A DNA stretch of 64,000 nt, taken from NCBI RefSeq assembly GCF_024713945.1, contig NC_134677.1:6513001-6577000 (forward strand), read 5' to 3'. The notes beneath the pieces are model-generated. The model saw only the letters and a program-made list of their open reading frames with translations. It was not told the origin of the DNA and made no database searches. Below, piece after piece: positions 26,048 through 38,539 of this stretch. The position numbers and the translations under genes were made by a program. Each line of letters starts with the position of its first letter. The first letter of the stretch is position 1. This DNA comes from Dermatophagoides farinae (Eukaryota; Arthropoda; Arachnida; Sarcoptiformes; Pyroglyphidae).

Positions 26048-29000
26048 ATCTTCTTCTATCATTATTATTGATTTTCAGTCTAAATACAATTTGATGGATA
26101 TCGATTCAGTCGAAAAAAAAACAATGCCCACCACAGATTACAGAAAAACCAAACAATAATTCATCCAATCCATCAAATGATAAAACAAAACACGGTCAAA
26201 TCTGAAACAATATTGACGTTTGATCTCTCTCTTTCTCTTCTCTTTTGTCTCTATCTTTCTCTAGCTTTAAAAAAAGGCTTGAAACAAAAAAAAAATTTCC
26301 TTTTTGATTATCCATTGTTCTTGGTGTATTATAAATATAATAGGCAGCCATAAGAATTTTCTTTATTTGTTTTTGTTTCTTTTCTGATGTTTTTTTTTGC
26401 TTTTCTTTTTGTTGTTTCCGTTGTTTAAAACGACCAATTTTTTTTTAAGAAAAAAAAACAATTTTATTTGTCTTGATTTTGATTTATATTTATTATCCAA
26501 TTAATTGATTAATTAAATTGATAATTTATTGATTTTTTTTTCTTTGGTAACCAAATAAATGATTAAGAAAAAAAAAACTTTGTTAAAATTCATTCATTCA
26601 ACATGGTAACACGATCAACGATTTGAAACATAAATGAAAAAAAAAGTTGTAGCAGATTGCAAAAAAAAAATGTTCACCATTTTTTTTGTCGCATCAATTT
26701 TTTTTCCAATGGACATATAATATGAATATATGTTTTAATTAAAAAAAAAACTTTCAACCAATGTGTGTGTGTGTGTCTCTGTGTGAATAACACAGAATTT
26801 CCATCACATACGTTTACACATGGACAAGGATGTTTTGTTTCAATGAGCAAAAAATAAAAAATGAATGAATGAATGAATAAATGACAATTAAATGATCGGT
26901 ATTCAAAAAAAAAAATTGTTTCATTGTGTTATAATTAAACAGTAAAAATTAGCATGTGATTAATTTTTTTTTTTGGTTCCACAACTCTACATCATATATG
27001 ATTGGAGGACAGACAATGGGGACAAACATATATTGTACAAATATCATGGTGAATGTTTGATGCAAAAAAATGGCAATAAAAAAAACATATTCCAAAAGTG
27101 TTCCAAGAGACAAATAGGATGAATAGTGGAAAAAAGGACAAAAATAAACTTTTTTTTTATCGTCCTGTGATCGTTGCTTCTGCTGCCTCTGTTATGCTCA
27201 AATGTTTCGAAACATTAAAAGAATAAAAATGGACCATAGTGTTAACACACAAACATATACAAGTCGAATATAGAATCGATTTCAAGAATTTAGTTCAGAA
27301 AAAAAATGAACGAATAGATGCGTAGAGCGTTGATATTAATGAGACACAAAAACATCGAATGAACAAAAAAAAATATAAAAAAAATTGAAGGCCCAAGACT
27401 GAGAATACAGGAAAAAAATATCCAAGAATGAATGAATGAAGAACAAAAAAAAACAATAGGAAAGAAAAACATGTGAGCGAGTGATGAAAAAAATTGCTAG
27501 ATCATCACATATTGAAATTGGCTTGTTTTTAAAGCTCGATGGTTCCAATGCAAGCATATCGCACACACACACACACACACACGAGGGCTACATAGATAGA
27601 TAGATAAATAGATAGCTATGCCAGTTTGTCCGATTGAATTTGAGTGTTCAAAGACCGTGCAAGTCCATCCAAGAATCGTATCATTTTTACTATTTTTGGG
27701 GTTTTGATTACGATCAATTAGATGTAAGTTGTTCATTCAATATTGGTGATGGTTTGGATTTTTAGTTTGGAAAATGAAATCGATATAATCACAGCTATCG
27801 ACATTTGGTTGGTGTAAAAAAAAAAAATTTTTTTTTGTTTAAACAAACCAATAACAATATTGTGTATTAAAAGGATTGAAAATTAGAGCTAAACAAAAAA
27901 AAATTTGTTAGTGAATATTCGTTCTTTGTTTTTCTATATCGGTAAAATGAAATGAATTGTGGCTTTAAGCTTTTGATCCTAATTATTTTCTACACATTCA
28001 AATTAATGCATGTAAGCAGACACACACACACACACTCAACAAAGATAAAGATAGAAGAGGAAATAAATGATGATCATCATTAGGTTTATTAGTAAAACTA
28101 ATTTTCATTGGTTTAGTATTCACAAAATCGGCGTTGATCACAGAATCAAATGTGTATTGATATTATTATTTTATACAGAAAATAATGATAATAGAATTAA
28201 TTTCCAAACACAGATAAAACCACTGTTAATGAACGATAAACTTGTTTGTCTGTATTTACCGCAATATGTTTATGAGTATAATACACACTTTTTTTCCAAA
28301 AAAAAAGCTATGCTAATGAGAAAATTCTCTTTTTTTCTTTCCAATGAACGTCTTATATATATAATAATAATAACGGGAAAAAAACCACAAAAAAATTACC
28401 ACCAGAAAACAAATCCAGACCATTTTCATCAACTGTCAAATCGATTTTTGTTATGTAATGCAATATTATTTACCCATGAGAGCCGTGAAAAAAATACACA
28501 TGAAAAAACGACAACTACAACGATAAAGACGACATGCATTTTATACGAGATGTATTTTTTTCTGAATTTTTCATGAAATATACGGAAAAATACCCTGAAA
28601 AATACTACTAACAATACGGCAAATTATTACGGTACACAGACACATACACACTAAATATAACTTTTCGACGATTAAATTAGTTTGCTTTGCCAGTTTTCTT
28701 ATTCATTCTTCAGGGTCGTTGTCGTCAACCAAAAAAAAAAAAAAAAAAAAACAACAACAACAACAACAATTGTGTATTCATTTACTGCCGTATTATTATT
28801 ATCATTATTATTATAAATGTTCGTGTATGGCGTGGTGGTGTTCAGTAAAAAAAAAATACATCAAATAAAAAATGAAAATCTCTTGACGACAAAAAAAAAC
28901 CGATCCTGATTCCCAAGCGAATGGTCGATTCTGGTTCACCTAGTCATTTGTATGTGTGTGTGTGTGTGTTTATGTGTTTAATTTATCTGCACGTCAATCA

Positions 29001-31137
29001 TCGAAAACAAGCATTTGACTATATATATATTGTTATATAATCAACTATTATATCAACAATAATAATAAACAACCAAAAAAAAAAATGAATGAATGAATCT
29101 CCCATTAATTCATAGCTATAAGCTACAAATAACTATATGATGATCAAGGATCAATTATAATGATGATGATGATGATGATGATGACAACAAACCGTCAACT
29201 GATCTAACCACACACACACACACACAAAATGGACAATTAAATGGCAAGAGAATTGATTGTTTGGCTTTTTTTTATAAACAACGAATATTATTATCACTAA
29301 TTATGTCTAACTTCTATTTTCTTATCATTTAGCCTACGCCTTATTATTATAATCATTATTATGTGATGAAAATAATAGAGCATAATGGTGGAAAAATTAA
29401 TATTTTTTTTTTATCATGAAAAAAATATATGATTATCAATCATCATTGTGAAATTTGAACAGTCATTCAAATTCTGGGTAAAATTCCACATATAAAAGTA
29501 TTCTATACTTTGATTATCATTAAAACAAAAGAAATTTCATATGTTTTTGAAAATTTTTATCCATAAAGACGATTCCAATGCCTGATCGAATATTTTTTTT
29601 TTTTTTTGGCAACCAGATTAAATGACAGTAACAGCAAAAAAAAAAAAAAAAAAATAGAAGAAAAAAAAATTTGTCACTTATGATCGACCCTATGCTACAT
29701 GATTCTTCAACTGATAGTCAAATCACGTATTTATTGGTGAGAACAATCCACACATTTATGATAACCACCAAATATAGAAACATATTTTATTTTTTTTTTT
29801 GGTGGTTAAATTAAAATTGGTGTAAATTACTTACAATAAAAATAAAAACAACTTGGAAATGTACCATATGATACAATCTGTTTCATGAAATAAAATGAAG
29901 ACGAACTGCAAAATCTGAAATGGGAAACCATATTACGAAAAATAACAAACAAACTGGCGGTTGGGGGGGAAAAAAGAAAAAAAATATTCATTCATTCAAC
30001 TATTGAATCGAGCGTATATATTTCGATTCACGGTTTTTGTTACCATTTCCATTGTTGGTGCTTGCTGTTATTTGTTAATGTTAATCCCGGTCGAAAATTA
30101 ATCTCTCTCTATTCTTGTTTTTAAATGTGTCTAATAGACACACACACGTACGCATACGGTTACAATTCCAACATATAGAATTGATTCATTGAAATAAAAG
30201 AATTGTTGTATTGTATCAGAATAATAAAAAAAAAAATTTCGATGTCACATCGGTTTTATATTTATTTTTTTCTATGTATGTATGTGTGCACGCCGGGTCC
30301 ATAGTTTTAATTCGCATAATTTTTCAAGAGTAATCCAATCTGGTTGGAATTGGACAAATGATCTTCACATCCATTTATTAATAATAATAATGGTACCATT
30401 GGTGTCAAATGTTTGGTGTTGGTACATTGTTGGAAAGAAATTTTTCATTGTAAATAATATAACAACAGTAAATCATATATATATCCTAATGACATGACTA
30501 GCAAAATCTTGGATTTTTTTTCTGTTAGTTCAAAAAAGAAAAAAAATAGACTTCGATTTTTTTTATATTTGAACAATTGTTTGGAAATAAAAATAAAAAA
30601 AATACAAAAATATATTGACTATTGTGGTATATTTTTTTTCCTCAATTCTCTAAAACAAAACGAATCAATAACCAGGATGATGAATAATGTCATTCGATGT
30701 GACAGTCACCCACCCACCACCAACACAACTACCACCATTTGATTCATAATCATCTTAATAGTGTGATGTTAAATGAACCAAATGATTTTTTCAGAATGAA
30801 AAAAAAAATAAATAAAATTCATAACGACAAACAAGATCAGTAGCTCGAAATAAAAACTAAGAATTAACCACACACGATTTTGATTCATTATAATCAAACT
30901 ATTATGGTAAGGAATTGAAGAAAAAACGTGAATACAATTGTTTGTTGTTTTTTCCAGTTTTATGAATGAACAGATTTATAACAAATTCAGTAGGATTCTT
31001 TATAACATCCTCTTCAAACCATCAACACCAATACCGAAAACATTAAACATTAAATGAGAAACAAACAGACAGACAGACAAATGATTTTCTTTGTATTATA
31101 TCCATCTCAAAAAGAAGTTCATGCAAATGTGTCGAAC

Positions 31138-31183
31138 CATCATCATCATCATAAGGATGTTTATTGGTGATGATGATGATGAT
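31138..31183. repeat. (CAT)n / (GAT)n hairpin
   Basis: A CAT run (31138-31152) and a TGA/GAT run (31168-31183) are complementary across a 15-nt spacer, so either strand could fold into a stem of about 15 bp. It is in noncoding DNA. Confidence 0.8.
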
Positions 31184-32837
31184 ATACAACAACAAATTGA
31201 AAATAGACATAAATATACGAAATTATATTGATTCACTTCCGACATTTACTATTCCGGCTAGATTCAAAAACATTTAAATGAAATGAATTTATAAATTTTA
31301 AAAGAATTGCGAATTCAGTTTATGTGTGTGTGTGTGTGAGTGTGTGATTAATAATCATCATCTAGCGTTATATTTGGTATAGAATTCGAAATGTTTTGCC
31401 ATATACAAAAAAAATCGGCACCGTACCGGAACGTGAAAAGAAAAAGAAAAAAAAACTAAACTTTTAAATGTAAAGATTTTCAGCGTACACAGAAAAATTG
31501 TTTCGCTAAAAATTCAATTGAATCGATTCACAGTATACACATTGAAAACATACATCGTGAATCTAATCGTTGTCGAACAACCAATAATCCAATATATCTA
31601 CTTGAATCAACAACATAATAATAATGATGATTGAGTATACTAACATAGTTGGGCAAAACTTTCAAACAGAATTTGATGCACATACATTACCCTTTTTTCA
31701 GAAATCATTCTTGCGGAATTGAGGGTCATACGTGCCCATAACATAATATGAATTAGGTGAGAGAGAAAAAAAGAATGAAAATCTGATCCATTATGTCAAT
31801 AAATATTCAACTAAATATTAGAATTTCAATTGAATATTAAAATTCCTTTTTTTTCTGTTGAGCAAAACACAATTGTGTAAATTGTGTTGATGAAATAATA
31901 ATAAAAATATGAATTTTATTGATAATTTTTCAAGCAAACACAATGTGTGTGTACATTATTCAGTGAATTTTTTTCTCAAATTCCATTTATTTAGTATATA
32001 GAATCACGAATACAAAAATACTTGTTATTTTTTATGTAAATATCAATGGAAATCAGTATTCAACAATTTAATCACTTCAAACCACAAATTAGTTTGGTTA
32101 GTCAATGTTTAGTCAATGTTGAGGTTCGTTTATAAAAAAAAAATAATAATAACAATAACAACCAAAACAACCATGACATTATAATAAAAAAAATATGAGT
32201 CTTTCTTTTCATTTTCAAATGAAACACGCGTTCGTAATTTCAAATGTTGTAATAAAACAAAAAAAAAACAAAGATGAGTCGTCCAAATTCAGAATGCCTC
32301 ATATATGTAAATTATTGTGATTGCATAATAGAGATAAAAAAACTTTGTCATTTCGTATGTAACATCAACAAGGGAGCGATCATAAATGAAAATGACACGA
32401 CTAAAAAAAAACTCTCATTGGTGCTGTTGTTTTGATGTGGATTAATAATAATAATAAAAAAAATGTTAAGATTCACTATGCACAAGTATGTTTTTTTTTT
32501 AATTCTAGATCAGAAAACGGGCGACAAATTCTCTTGTGCAATGGCAAATTTTCTTTCAAAATTAGATTATCATTGATTGATACTAATGAAATTTGTTGTA
32601 TTTCATGAACATTGATGATGATGGTCATGATGACAATTTTTGATGATGTATATGTGCTCATTTTATGTATTTCCATCAACTTATCATCAATGATTATTCA
32701 CAATCACCATTGAAGCGTAAGACATTCTATTCGAATGGTTTATTCGATTATATTCACTTAATATGAATTTGTTCATAATTGTTTGTAGATGATCATCATC
32801 ATCATTATCATCAGTGAATGAACAAAAATTTCTTTGT

Positions 32838-32949
32838 ATATCAATATCATTAGCTCTAATGGATCGACAACAAATAAAAAGAAATCGATGCACATATCAA
32901 TATCATTAGCTCTAATGGATCGACAACAAATAAAAAGAAATTGATGCAC
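32838..32949. repeat. 56-bp tandem duplication
   Basis: Two adjacent copies, 32838-32893 and 32894-32949, are identical except for one C/T difference (32886 versus 32942). The unit is complex, not a microsatellite, so this is a recent unequal-exchange or slippage event, or an assembly artefact. No gene overlaps it. Confidence 0.97.
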
Positions 32950-33137
32950 ATGATGACATTAGAAAGAAAAAAATTCATTTCGGAATTCAAATGAGAAATC
33001 GGAAAATGTATCGGACACACCATACACGATGCACAATTCTGTAACAATAGATTAATTAGTACTTGATTCTAGTGATGTGTGAATGGACACACACATTAAC
33101 AAACACATATACATAGTTTGTAATGAACTGGGATTCA

Positions 33138-33160
33138 CTCTCTCTCTCTCTCTCTCTCTC
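33138..33160. repeat. (CT)n microsatellite
   Basis: A pure CT run of about eleven units, some 420 bp past the end of the RBBP5 coding region. No function is indicated. Confidence 0.9.
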
Positions 33161-33470
33161 GAGACAATGACAATGTATGTCCATCCAACTATTAATCGCA
33201 ACCAAGAACATTTAAATTAATGATGATGATGCTCTCATAACTACTGCAACAGTATAGTGTTGCAAATTTTATTTTGCTCTTTTATAGTAGAACTCATGAT
33301 GTAAACTTCATTGGGTGTTAATTGTTAATCGATAATCAGCATCATTTGTCGTGACCTTTTTTCGCTATGTTATCTTGCAAATATACACACATTTTACAAT
33401 GATAATTGAAATGAACGCAAATTAATCATCCTTGATTGATTTTTTTTTTGATCAGAATTTTTTTTTTAAT

Positions 33471-33476
33471 TTTATT
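33471..33476 (-). terminator. Poly(A) signal of RBBP5
   Basis: AATAAA on the minus strand, about 105 nt beyond the RBBP5 stop codon. It is the nearest canonical hexamer, so the likely 3' end lies just below it. Confidence 0.5.
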
Positions 33477-33581
33477 ATTCAATGTTTTATACGTGAATTA
33501 ATGTTTATATGAATACGTTCATTTAGATACAAAAGTTATGTAATGATAAGTGTTTCTAACAATTTTTCGTGATTATTTGGT

Positions 33582-35176
33582 TCAAATTTGAACTGTACAG
33601 ACATTATTACGATCAATGTTTGAAACATCAGAACGAGTCATCGTTTGTCGCCTATGTTCTCGATGATTATTCTCAATATTCGAAACATTGGAAAGCACTG
33701 TTTCATCGAAAAAGTTTTCTTCGCCCGCATCTAATTCCACATTCTCCATATCAACTGAGATGGGAAAATATACCAATGCATCACGATCTTCTTGTTCTTC
33801 ATCACTAATTAAAGTTAAAAATTGAAATGTAAACTTTTTTATTTGATTTTCTAATAAAAAACATACCTGCTAAGGAATACATCATTACTGTGTGGAGTGA
33901 CAACATCGATTACGGCATCTTCTTCGTCTGTGGCACCCATATCTTTGTTAGGATCTTCTTTATCTTCATCATAATCATCGAATTCGGATTCTTTTTCTTC
34001 GTATTCAATGTTTTCTTCTAATTCTTTGAAATCGGGAGCAAATGCAGACCAGTTTTCAATTTGAGCTTGAGACCAAATAGATACAACTCCACTTGCAATG
34101 GAAACAATTACCGGTCGTATTGGATGCCATATTACATCGCAGACAACTTCTCCTTTAGTGCCATGTAAAATCTTCAATAGAGTTCCGACATTACGTTCCC
34201 AAATGTACAAAGAATTTTGCCGAGAAGAACCGGCACAAATGTAATCAGACTCGGTTCCACCGGAAAAACAACATTTCTTCCAGGTTGTCCTATTAACTAA
34301 GTCCTGTAATTTTTGAATAGGCTCTGGATCAAGTTTTGAATCATTTCCCGCCACAATATTATTTCCTTTACGGCTTTTGGTATTAGCTGGGTCATTAGCA
34401 AGTATAATAGCTGAATCGTAAACTCGAATGATTCGATCGGCACTATTGACCAAAAAGATGTTTTTATTTTTAGGCGCGAACTCTATTTGTTTGATTGCAG
34501 TATTGGAAACTCTGAAGGATGTGACGACAGAAAAATTGATGCTACCCTTTTCCAAACGAATTACTTGTATTCGACCTTTGGTGTTGCCAGAAAACACGTA
34601 TTCACCTCTTCGATCAAATGAAGAAACTACATCGAATTCGGATTCTTCATCATGAGGTATTTTTGAATGGGCGATTGATTTTGCTAAAAAATGAACAAAA
34701 TGTTTAAGTAAATTCATAATTTTGATGATAAAATAATTAATACCTGTACCGTCTGGCGAAATTTGATATTGAACCAAATGAGATGGTTGCTTCATTGAAT
34801 GTATGAGGAGAATATGATGATTTCGTGGAGAAAACTGGACAGATGAAACACAAGTGTTGAGATGCCATCTAATGATTGGTTGAGATTTTAAAACATCCCA
34901 AACGTAAACATAACAATCGTTGGAAGAAGTTGCTAATAGTTTCCCGTTTCGAGACCAAGATAATGAAGTAACCGGTAAAACGTGTGCTGTAATCATTTTG
35001 GCCACACCGCGAGTCAAAAAATCCCAGATGAAAACAAGGCCATCGTTACAACCTACAGCCAACACGGAACCTCTTCGGTTAAAAGCAACACTTGTAGCTG
35101 TTGCAAAACAATCAAGAACACCGTCAAATTCTTCTGGATAATTTTGTCCAAATTGTTCAAGCAATTCAAGATTCAT
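33582..35176 (-). CDS. RBBP5: RBBP5, WD-repeat subunit of COMPASS/MLL complexes
   Basis: Three exons (35176-34744, 34683-33867, 33804-33582) give 490 residues, close to the roughly 538 of vertebrate RBBP5. The N terminus MNLELLEQFGQNYPEEFDG matches the family almost residue for residue, as do DFLTRG, SFDRRGEYVFSGN, QKLQDLVNRT and NWSAFAPDFKEL. About residues 20-330 form the WD-repeat propeller. It is followed by the acidic EYEEKESEFD segment, which in this family binds ASH2L and activates the methyltransferase, and by a region matching the WDR5-binding part (SSDEEQEDRDALVYFPI). Role: scaffold of nuclear H3K4 methyltransferase complexes. The C-terminal tail after the conserved motif is short and not conserved. 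The first intron (60 nt) has no in-frame stop, so reading through adds a false 20-residue insert. Its start lies 106 bp from the WWOX stop. Confidence 0.96.
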
Positions 35177-35282
35177 GATTGGTGAATTTATATATTGAAA
35201 TTAAAATTCTTCAAATCAATTCAACCAAAATGAATCGTGTTGAAGAAAATTTATTACTATCGATTGTACACTATCGATATTT
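35177..35282 (-). promoter_or_regulatory. Compact WWOX 3' end / RBBP5 promoter
   Basis: Only 106 bp separate the WWOX stop from the RBBP5 start on the same strand. The interval holds a minus-strand AATAAA (35255-35250), which should end WWOX mRNA, and the palindrome TATCGATA at 35272-35279, plus a second CTATCGAT copy at 35257-35264. TATCGATA is the DRE core of many housekeeping promoters in Drosophila. Inference: RBBP5 is transcribed from here, with its promoter overlapping the WWOX terminator. Confidence 0.55.
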
Positions 35283-36917
35283 TCATTTAGATTCAAAATT
35301 CATTGCAAAATCAATCATTCTATTACTTTTATCGGCTAATAAATCAGCTAATTCCGAATCTTGAGCCTTTTCTGATGGTTCACATTCTTGGCAATTATTG
35401 AAATAAAGACCACCAATATCTCTAATTTCATCTGTAACAGCACAGAATATTACTGTTGAAGCTCCTTGGTTCTTTGAATTTAAAAAAAAACGATTTTGAA
35501 CTCGAATGAATTTGATCGAATTTTATATCTTACCGCAGATTTGGTGAAAGGACTGAACAGAAAATATAATACACGTAACAGCCACCAATATCGTTGAAGA
35601 TTTGTGTAAACCAGATTTCCCGGATGACAACTTACAACGGTTACATTATGCTTGCATAAACGTCTATGTAAATACTGAGCTGTCAAAATGTTGCACAATT
35701 TTGAATCGTTATATGCCATGAAAGATATGAAATTAGACGGACTATAAGAATAAGAAAATTTAATTGATGAAATCGAAAAAATATTGAATGAAATTTTCTT
35801 GCCTCCAATCTTGGTCAACATTTTCTTTATTCAGCGTACTAAATCGATGACTCTCAGATGAAACAAAAACAATCCTCGTGGAAGATTGAATTAATTTTTT
35901 TTCTAACAAACGAACCATGTAAAAATGCCCAAGATGATTAACCTGGAATGTTGTTTCAATACCATTTTCAGTCAAAGTGTAAGGCAATTCATTAACTGCA
36001 GCATTCAAAATAAGAATATCCAATTTCCTAAATATAAACATTCACTGTTAAGTTGATCGATTGATTTTTGATACATACAGGTTCATTTTTGAAAAAAGAT
36101 CGCAGCATTGTTTGACACTTGAAAAGCTAGATAGATCACATTTGAGAAAAGTCAATTTAGCTTCTTCCTATTTATAATAATAAAAAAATTAAATTCAAAT
36201 TATCGAATTTAAAAAATTGAGACAATTACTTTACATGAGCGAATTTTATCGATAGCTTGATGAGCTTTTGATGAATCGCGACAGGCCATGATTACATGTG
36301 CTCCATGCAATGCTAAAGATTTAGCTGTTTCAAAACCAATACCACTATTGGCACCAGTTACAATGGCAATTTCACCAGAAAGATCGGCTTTTTCCAATAC
36401 ATCTTCAGTAGTACTATTAGGTCCCAATTCTTTATTTCTTGCCATAGCTGGAATGCCTCGATAATCCATAACCTCAAATGCCGATCCTAATCGAGGATCA
36501 GTATAAGTGGCTTGATGAGTGTTGATACTTTTTTTTGAAATTAAATTATGAAATTTATTTATCAAATACATTGAATTTAATTTACTTGTAATAGAGAACA
36601 TGATTTCCATCATCATCGAATTTGCGTTGCCAACCTTCCGGTAGTTTTCCACTCACAGCTTTCTTTTTGCCACTTATCGGATGGTTCCATTGTGTAGTTT
36701 TGGTTTTATTGCTATTTAGATGATGGTCATATATTACATAAAATTTTAAAGTCATATTAAATCTTACTTTAGATAGTAAACACGATTGGTGAGCGAAACT
36801 TTTTGCTCCCACCTGATCAAAGATAATGATGAGAAATTATATTATCAATAAATAACAAAACATCTACCCTTGTGGCAAGTCATCTTCACTATCACTGTCT
36901 GGAAGTAGTGAATTCAT
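35283..36917 (-). CDS. WWOX: WWOX, WW-domain oxidoreductase
   Basis: Eight exons (36917-36868, 36812-36768, 36711-36586, 36527-36230, 36167-36079, 36027-35803, 35741-35534, 35471-35283) join in frame to 409 residues; human WWOX has 414. Domains: WW1 about 14-46 (LPQGWEQK, TTQWNHP); WW2 about 51-85, whose second Trp is replaced by Tyr as in vertebrate WWOX (ATYTDP); a short-chain dehydrogenase fold from about 125 with the cofactor motif TGANSGIG at 131-138, the NAA motif, the Ser motif VSSESHRF and the catalytic YNDSK (Tyr288, Lys292). Known role: binds PPxY partners through WW1 and acts in stress, metabolism and apoptosis signalling; the physiological substrate of the dehydrogenase is not settled. 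The sixth intron (35742-35802) uses a GC donor (AG|GCAAGA). Poly(A) signal at 35255. Confidence 0.96.
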
Positions 36918-37021
36918 GATTGAATATAAAATTCTGTAAATACAAATTCAGATCAAACATTCAGCATTCCATTCTATATCCACCCAATATGGCTAGACTA
37001 GGTATTTTGTTTTGAAAAGAA

Positions 37022-37027
37022 TTTATT
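37022..37027 (-). terminator. Poly(A) signal of the four-pass membrane gene
   Basis: AATAAA on the minus strand about 140 nt after the stop codon at 37166. It falls between this gene and the WWOX start, so both 3' processing and WWOX initiation occur within about 250 bp. Confidence 0.45.
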
Positions 37028-37165
37028 CGAAAATCAGATGTAAAAATAATGTTGAGTATAAATTAAATAAAATAAAATTAGTGTTTGTATAAAAAAATGG
37101 CGCCGAAATGATTAGAGGTAATAATGGAATCAAAATATTAAATGAATGGACATGATTATTTTTTT

Positions 37166-37812
37166 TTAGTTGTATATTTCGATAAAATTAGGTTCCTGAA
37201 GTTTTTTGATATAATAATACAATGACAGGATAATGGTATATAAATAGGAATGATATCCAACAACGGCCCAAATAATGATGAATGCAAATAATGACCATTC
37301 CTGTTTGCAATAAAAAAAATGAAATGTAATTAGTATTGGCGTAAAAAACTAATGTAACTAACATTATGATAGTAACGATAAAGTAGAAATGAGCCAAATG
37401 AAGCTAAAAATAGAATCTCGAATAACGAAAAATAAAGCCATGGAAGAAAGAAGAAACGTGTCTCCTAAGGAATGAAATTTTATTTAGAAAATCATTTTCA
37501 TTTCTATTTTTTCTCATACAAATGATTAATTACCGTGTGAATTGCATGAATCAATCCAATCGAACAGAATATCAGATAGAAAATGCAATAAGCGATGAAT
37601 AGGAATGCCAAAATATTAGTATCTTTACGGCTAAATTCGAAGAATGGTGAAAAAAATGCATCGGATTGGCCTCCCATCAGTAAATAGATGCCATAGAATA
37701 AGAACAAGATATGTATCGTTGCCGTATAATATGTAATTAATTTGGATCCTTTTTCAAGAGCAAGATATCCAGAATTGAGCGTAAAACAAGGTGCCCAACA
37801 CCGTTTTAACAT
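37166..37812 (-). CDS. Small four-transmembrane protein
   Basis: Three exons, all phase 0 (37812-37534, 37464-37363, 37300-37166), give 171 residues. Four hydrophobic helices are seen: about 26-47 (ATIHILFLFYGIYLLM), 67-92 (ILAFLFIAYCIFYLIFCSIG), 99-120 (LYFSLFEILFLASFGSFLL) and 130-156 (FAFIIIWAVVGYHSYLYTII). A Cys-containing N terminus (MLKRCWAPCFTLNSGYLALE) precedes the first helix. I see no signal peptide and no catalytic motif. The topology and size recall small arthropod tetraspan families such as DUF4728 and pasiflora-type septate junction proteins, but I cannot assign it. Good splice sites, consistent phases and a tight position next to WWOX support a real gene. A membrane location is predicted; the function is unknown. 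Confidence 0.75.
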
Positions 37813-38296
37813 TGTTGGTTGATGTTGTAGTAATCAACAAATCGATATGATCAAAAAAATATTGCCACTATTCAAATTTACACTTTGTTCGTGCGAAATA
37901 ACAATTTAAAACTTGAATAAAAGTTTAAAAAAGTTGATGGATCGATCTGATCGATGATTTATATGATAAAATAATCAAATGAATAAACACAATTGTTGCA
38001 TAAAAGATCATGGTTCTAGCTATGAAAATCAAAAAAGTTTTCACATTTCACCCTGTGCTATTGGACATTTGCAATAAAAGTTTACCAAAGGGTATCGTAT
38101 AAGCCTTATGTGTGTTTGTGTATTTGTATTTGTATTTGTTGTTGTTGTTGTTGTCGTCGTGGATTGGCCTCGCGCTCTCGCTACCATGGAAATAATAATA
38201 GCTAAAATGGGTTGCCCCACGAATCGAAAGAGAACAAGTTTCGGTAGATGCCTGTGCGTGTGTTTGTGAAGAATGGGGAAAAAATCAAAAATTCAA
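37813..38296. other. Intergenic, likely 5' flank of the four-pass gene
   Basis: AT-rich near the gene, then less so at about 38150-38270, with a GTT repeat near 38140 and a short GC-richer patch. It probably carries the promoter of the minus-strand gene, but I see no defined core element. Confidence 0.45.
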
Positions 38297-38539
38297 CTAA
38301 AAGTAAAGGCGAGGCACATTCAATGATATTTCAATGCAATTTTCCATCGAATATTTGGCATTGAGAAATACATGAGATTGAACGCGCGAATCTTCGATAA
38401 CCGGCTCAAAAATATTCATACTTCTGTGACGATGATCACGTAATACACAATTTAAACATATCATATACACACAAAAGCACCGAGACATTATGACCAAAAA
38501 GACATTTTGAACAATAGAAATAATAAAAATAAAATACAT
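38297..38539 (-). CDS. Possible small membrane protein, 80 residues
   Basis: An ATG-started frame of 80 codons. The first 30 or so residues are hydrophobic and Cys-rich, and the rest (RDHRHRSMNIFEPVIEDSR, then NAKYSMENCIEISLNVPRLY) is of mixed composition, unlike the K/N/I/F bias of random frames here. There are no obvious splice sites and no family that I recognise. It could be a terminal exon of a minus-strand gene, a small standalone gene or chance. Confidence is low. Confidence 0.25.
   Translation of the reverse strand: MYFIFIISIVQNVFLVIMSRCFCVYMICLNCVLRDHRHRSMNIFEPVIEDSRVQSHVFLNAKYSMENCIEISLNVPRLYF

Larger units (their letters stand above)
26048..33581. other. Noncoding interval between Maf and RBBP5
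   Basis: It begins with the Maf 3' UTR; AATAAA at 26554-26559 is one plausible end, about 500 nt after the stop, though many A-rich hexamers follow. The rest is AT-rich with CA/GT, GAT and A/T runs, including A21 followed by CAA repeats at 28731. The 169-codon open frame at 28067-28576 looks spurious. The last part holds the 3' flank of the convergent RBBP5 gene. No RNA gene was recognised. Confidence 0.6.

Noticed and set aside
28067-28576. 169-codon open frame on the plus strand
   Set aside because: Amino-acid content follows the AT-rich background (K, N, I, F, T), it has no domain, and it crosses simple-sequence runs. It looks like chance openness.
33867-35176. A continuous 441-codon RBBP5 model
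   Set aside because: It retains a stop-free 60-nt intron and loses the conserved C-terminal exon at 33582-33804; the three-exon model matches the family better.
34428-35364. Plus-strand frames over RBBP5 and the intergenic spacer
   Set aside because: Antisense to a well-conserved gene; no independent support.
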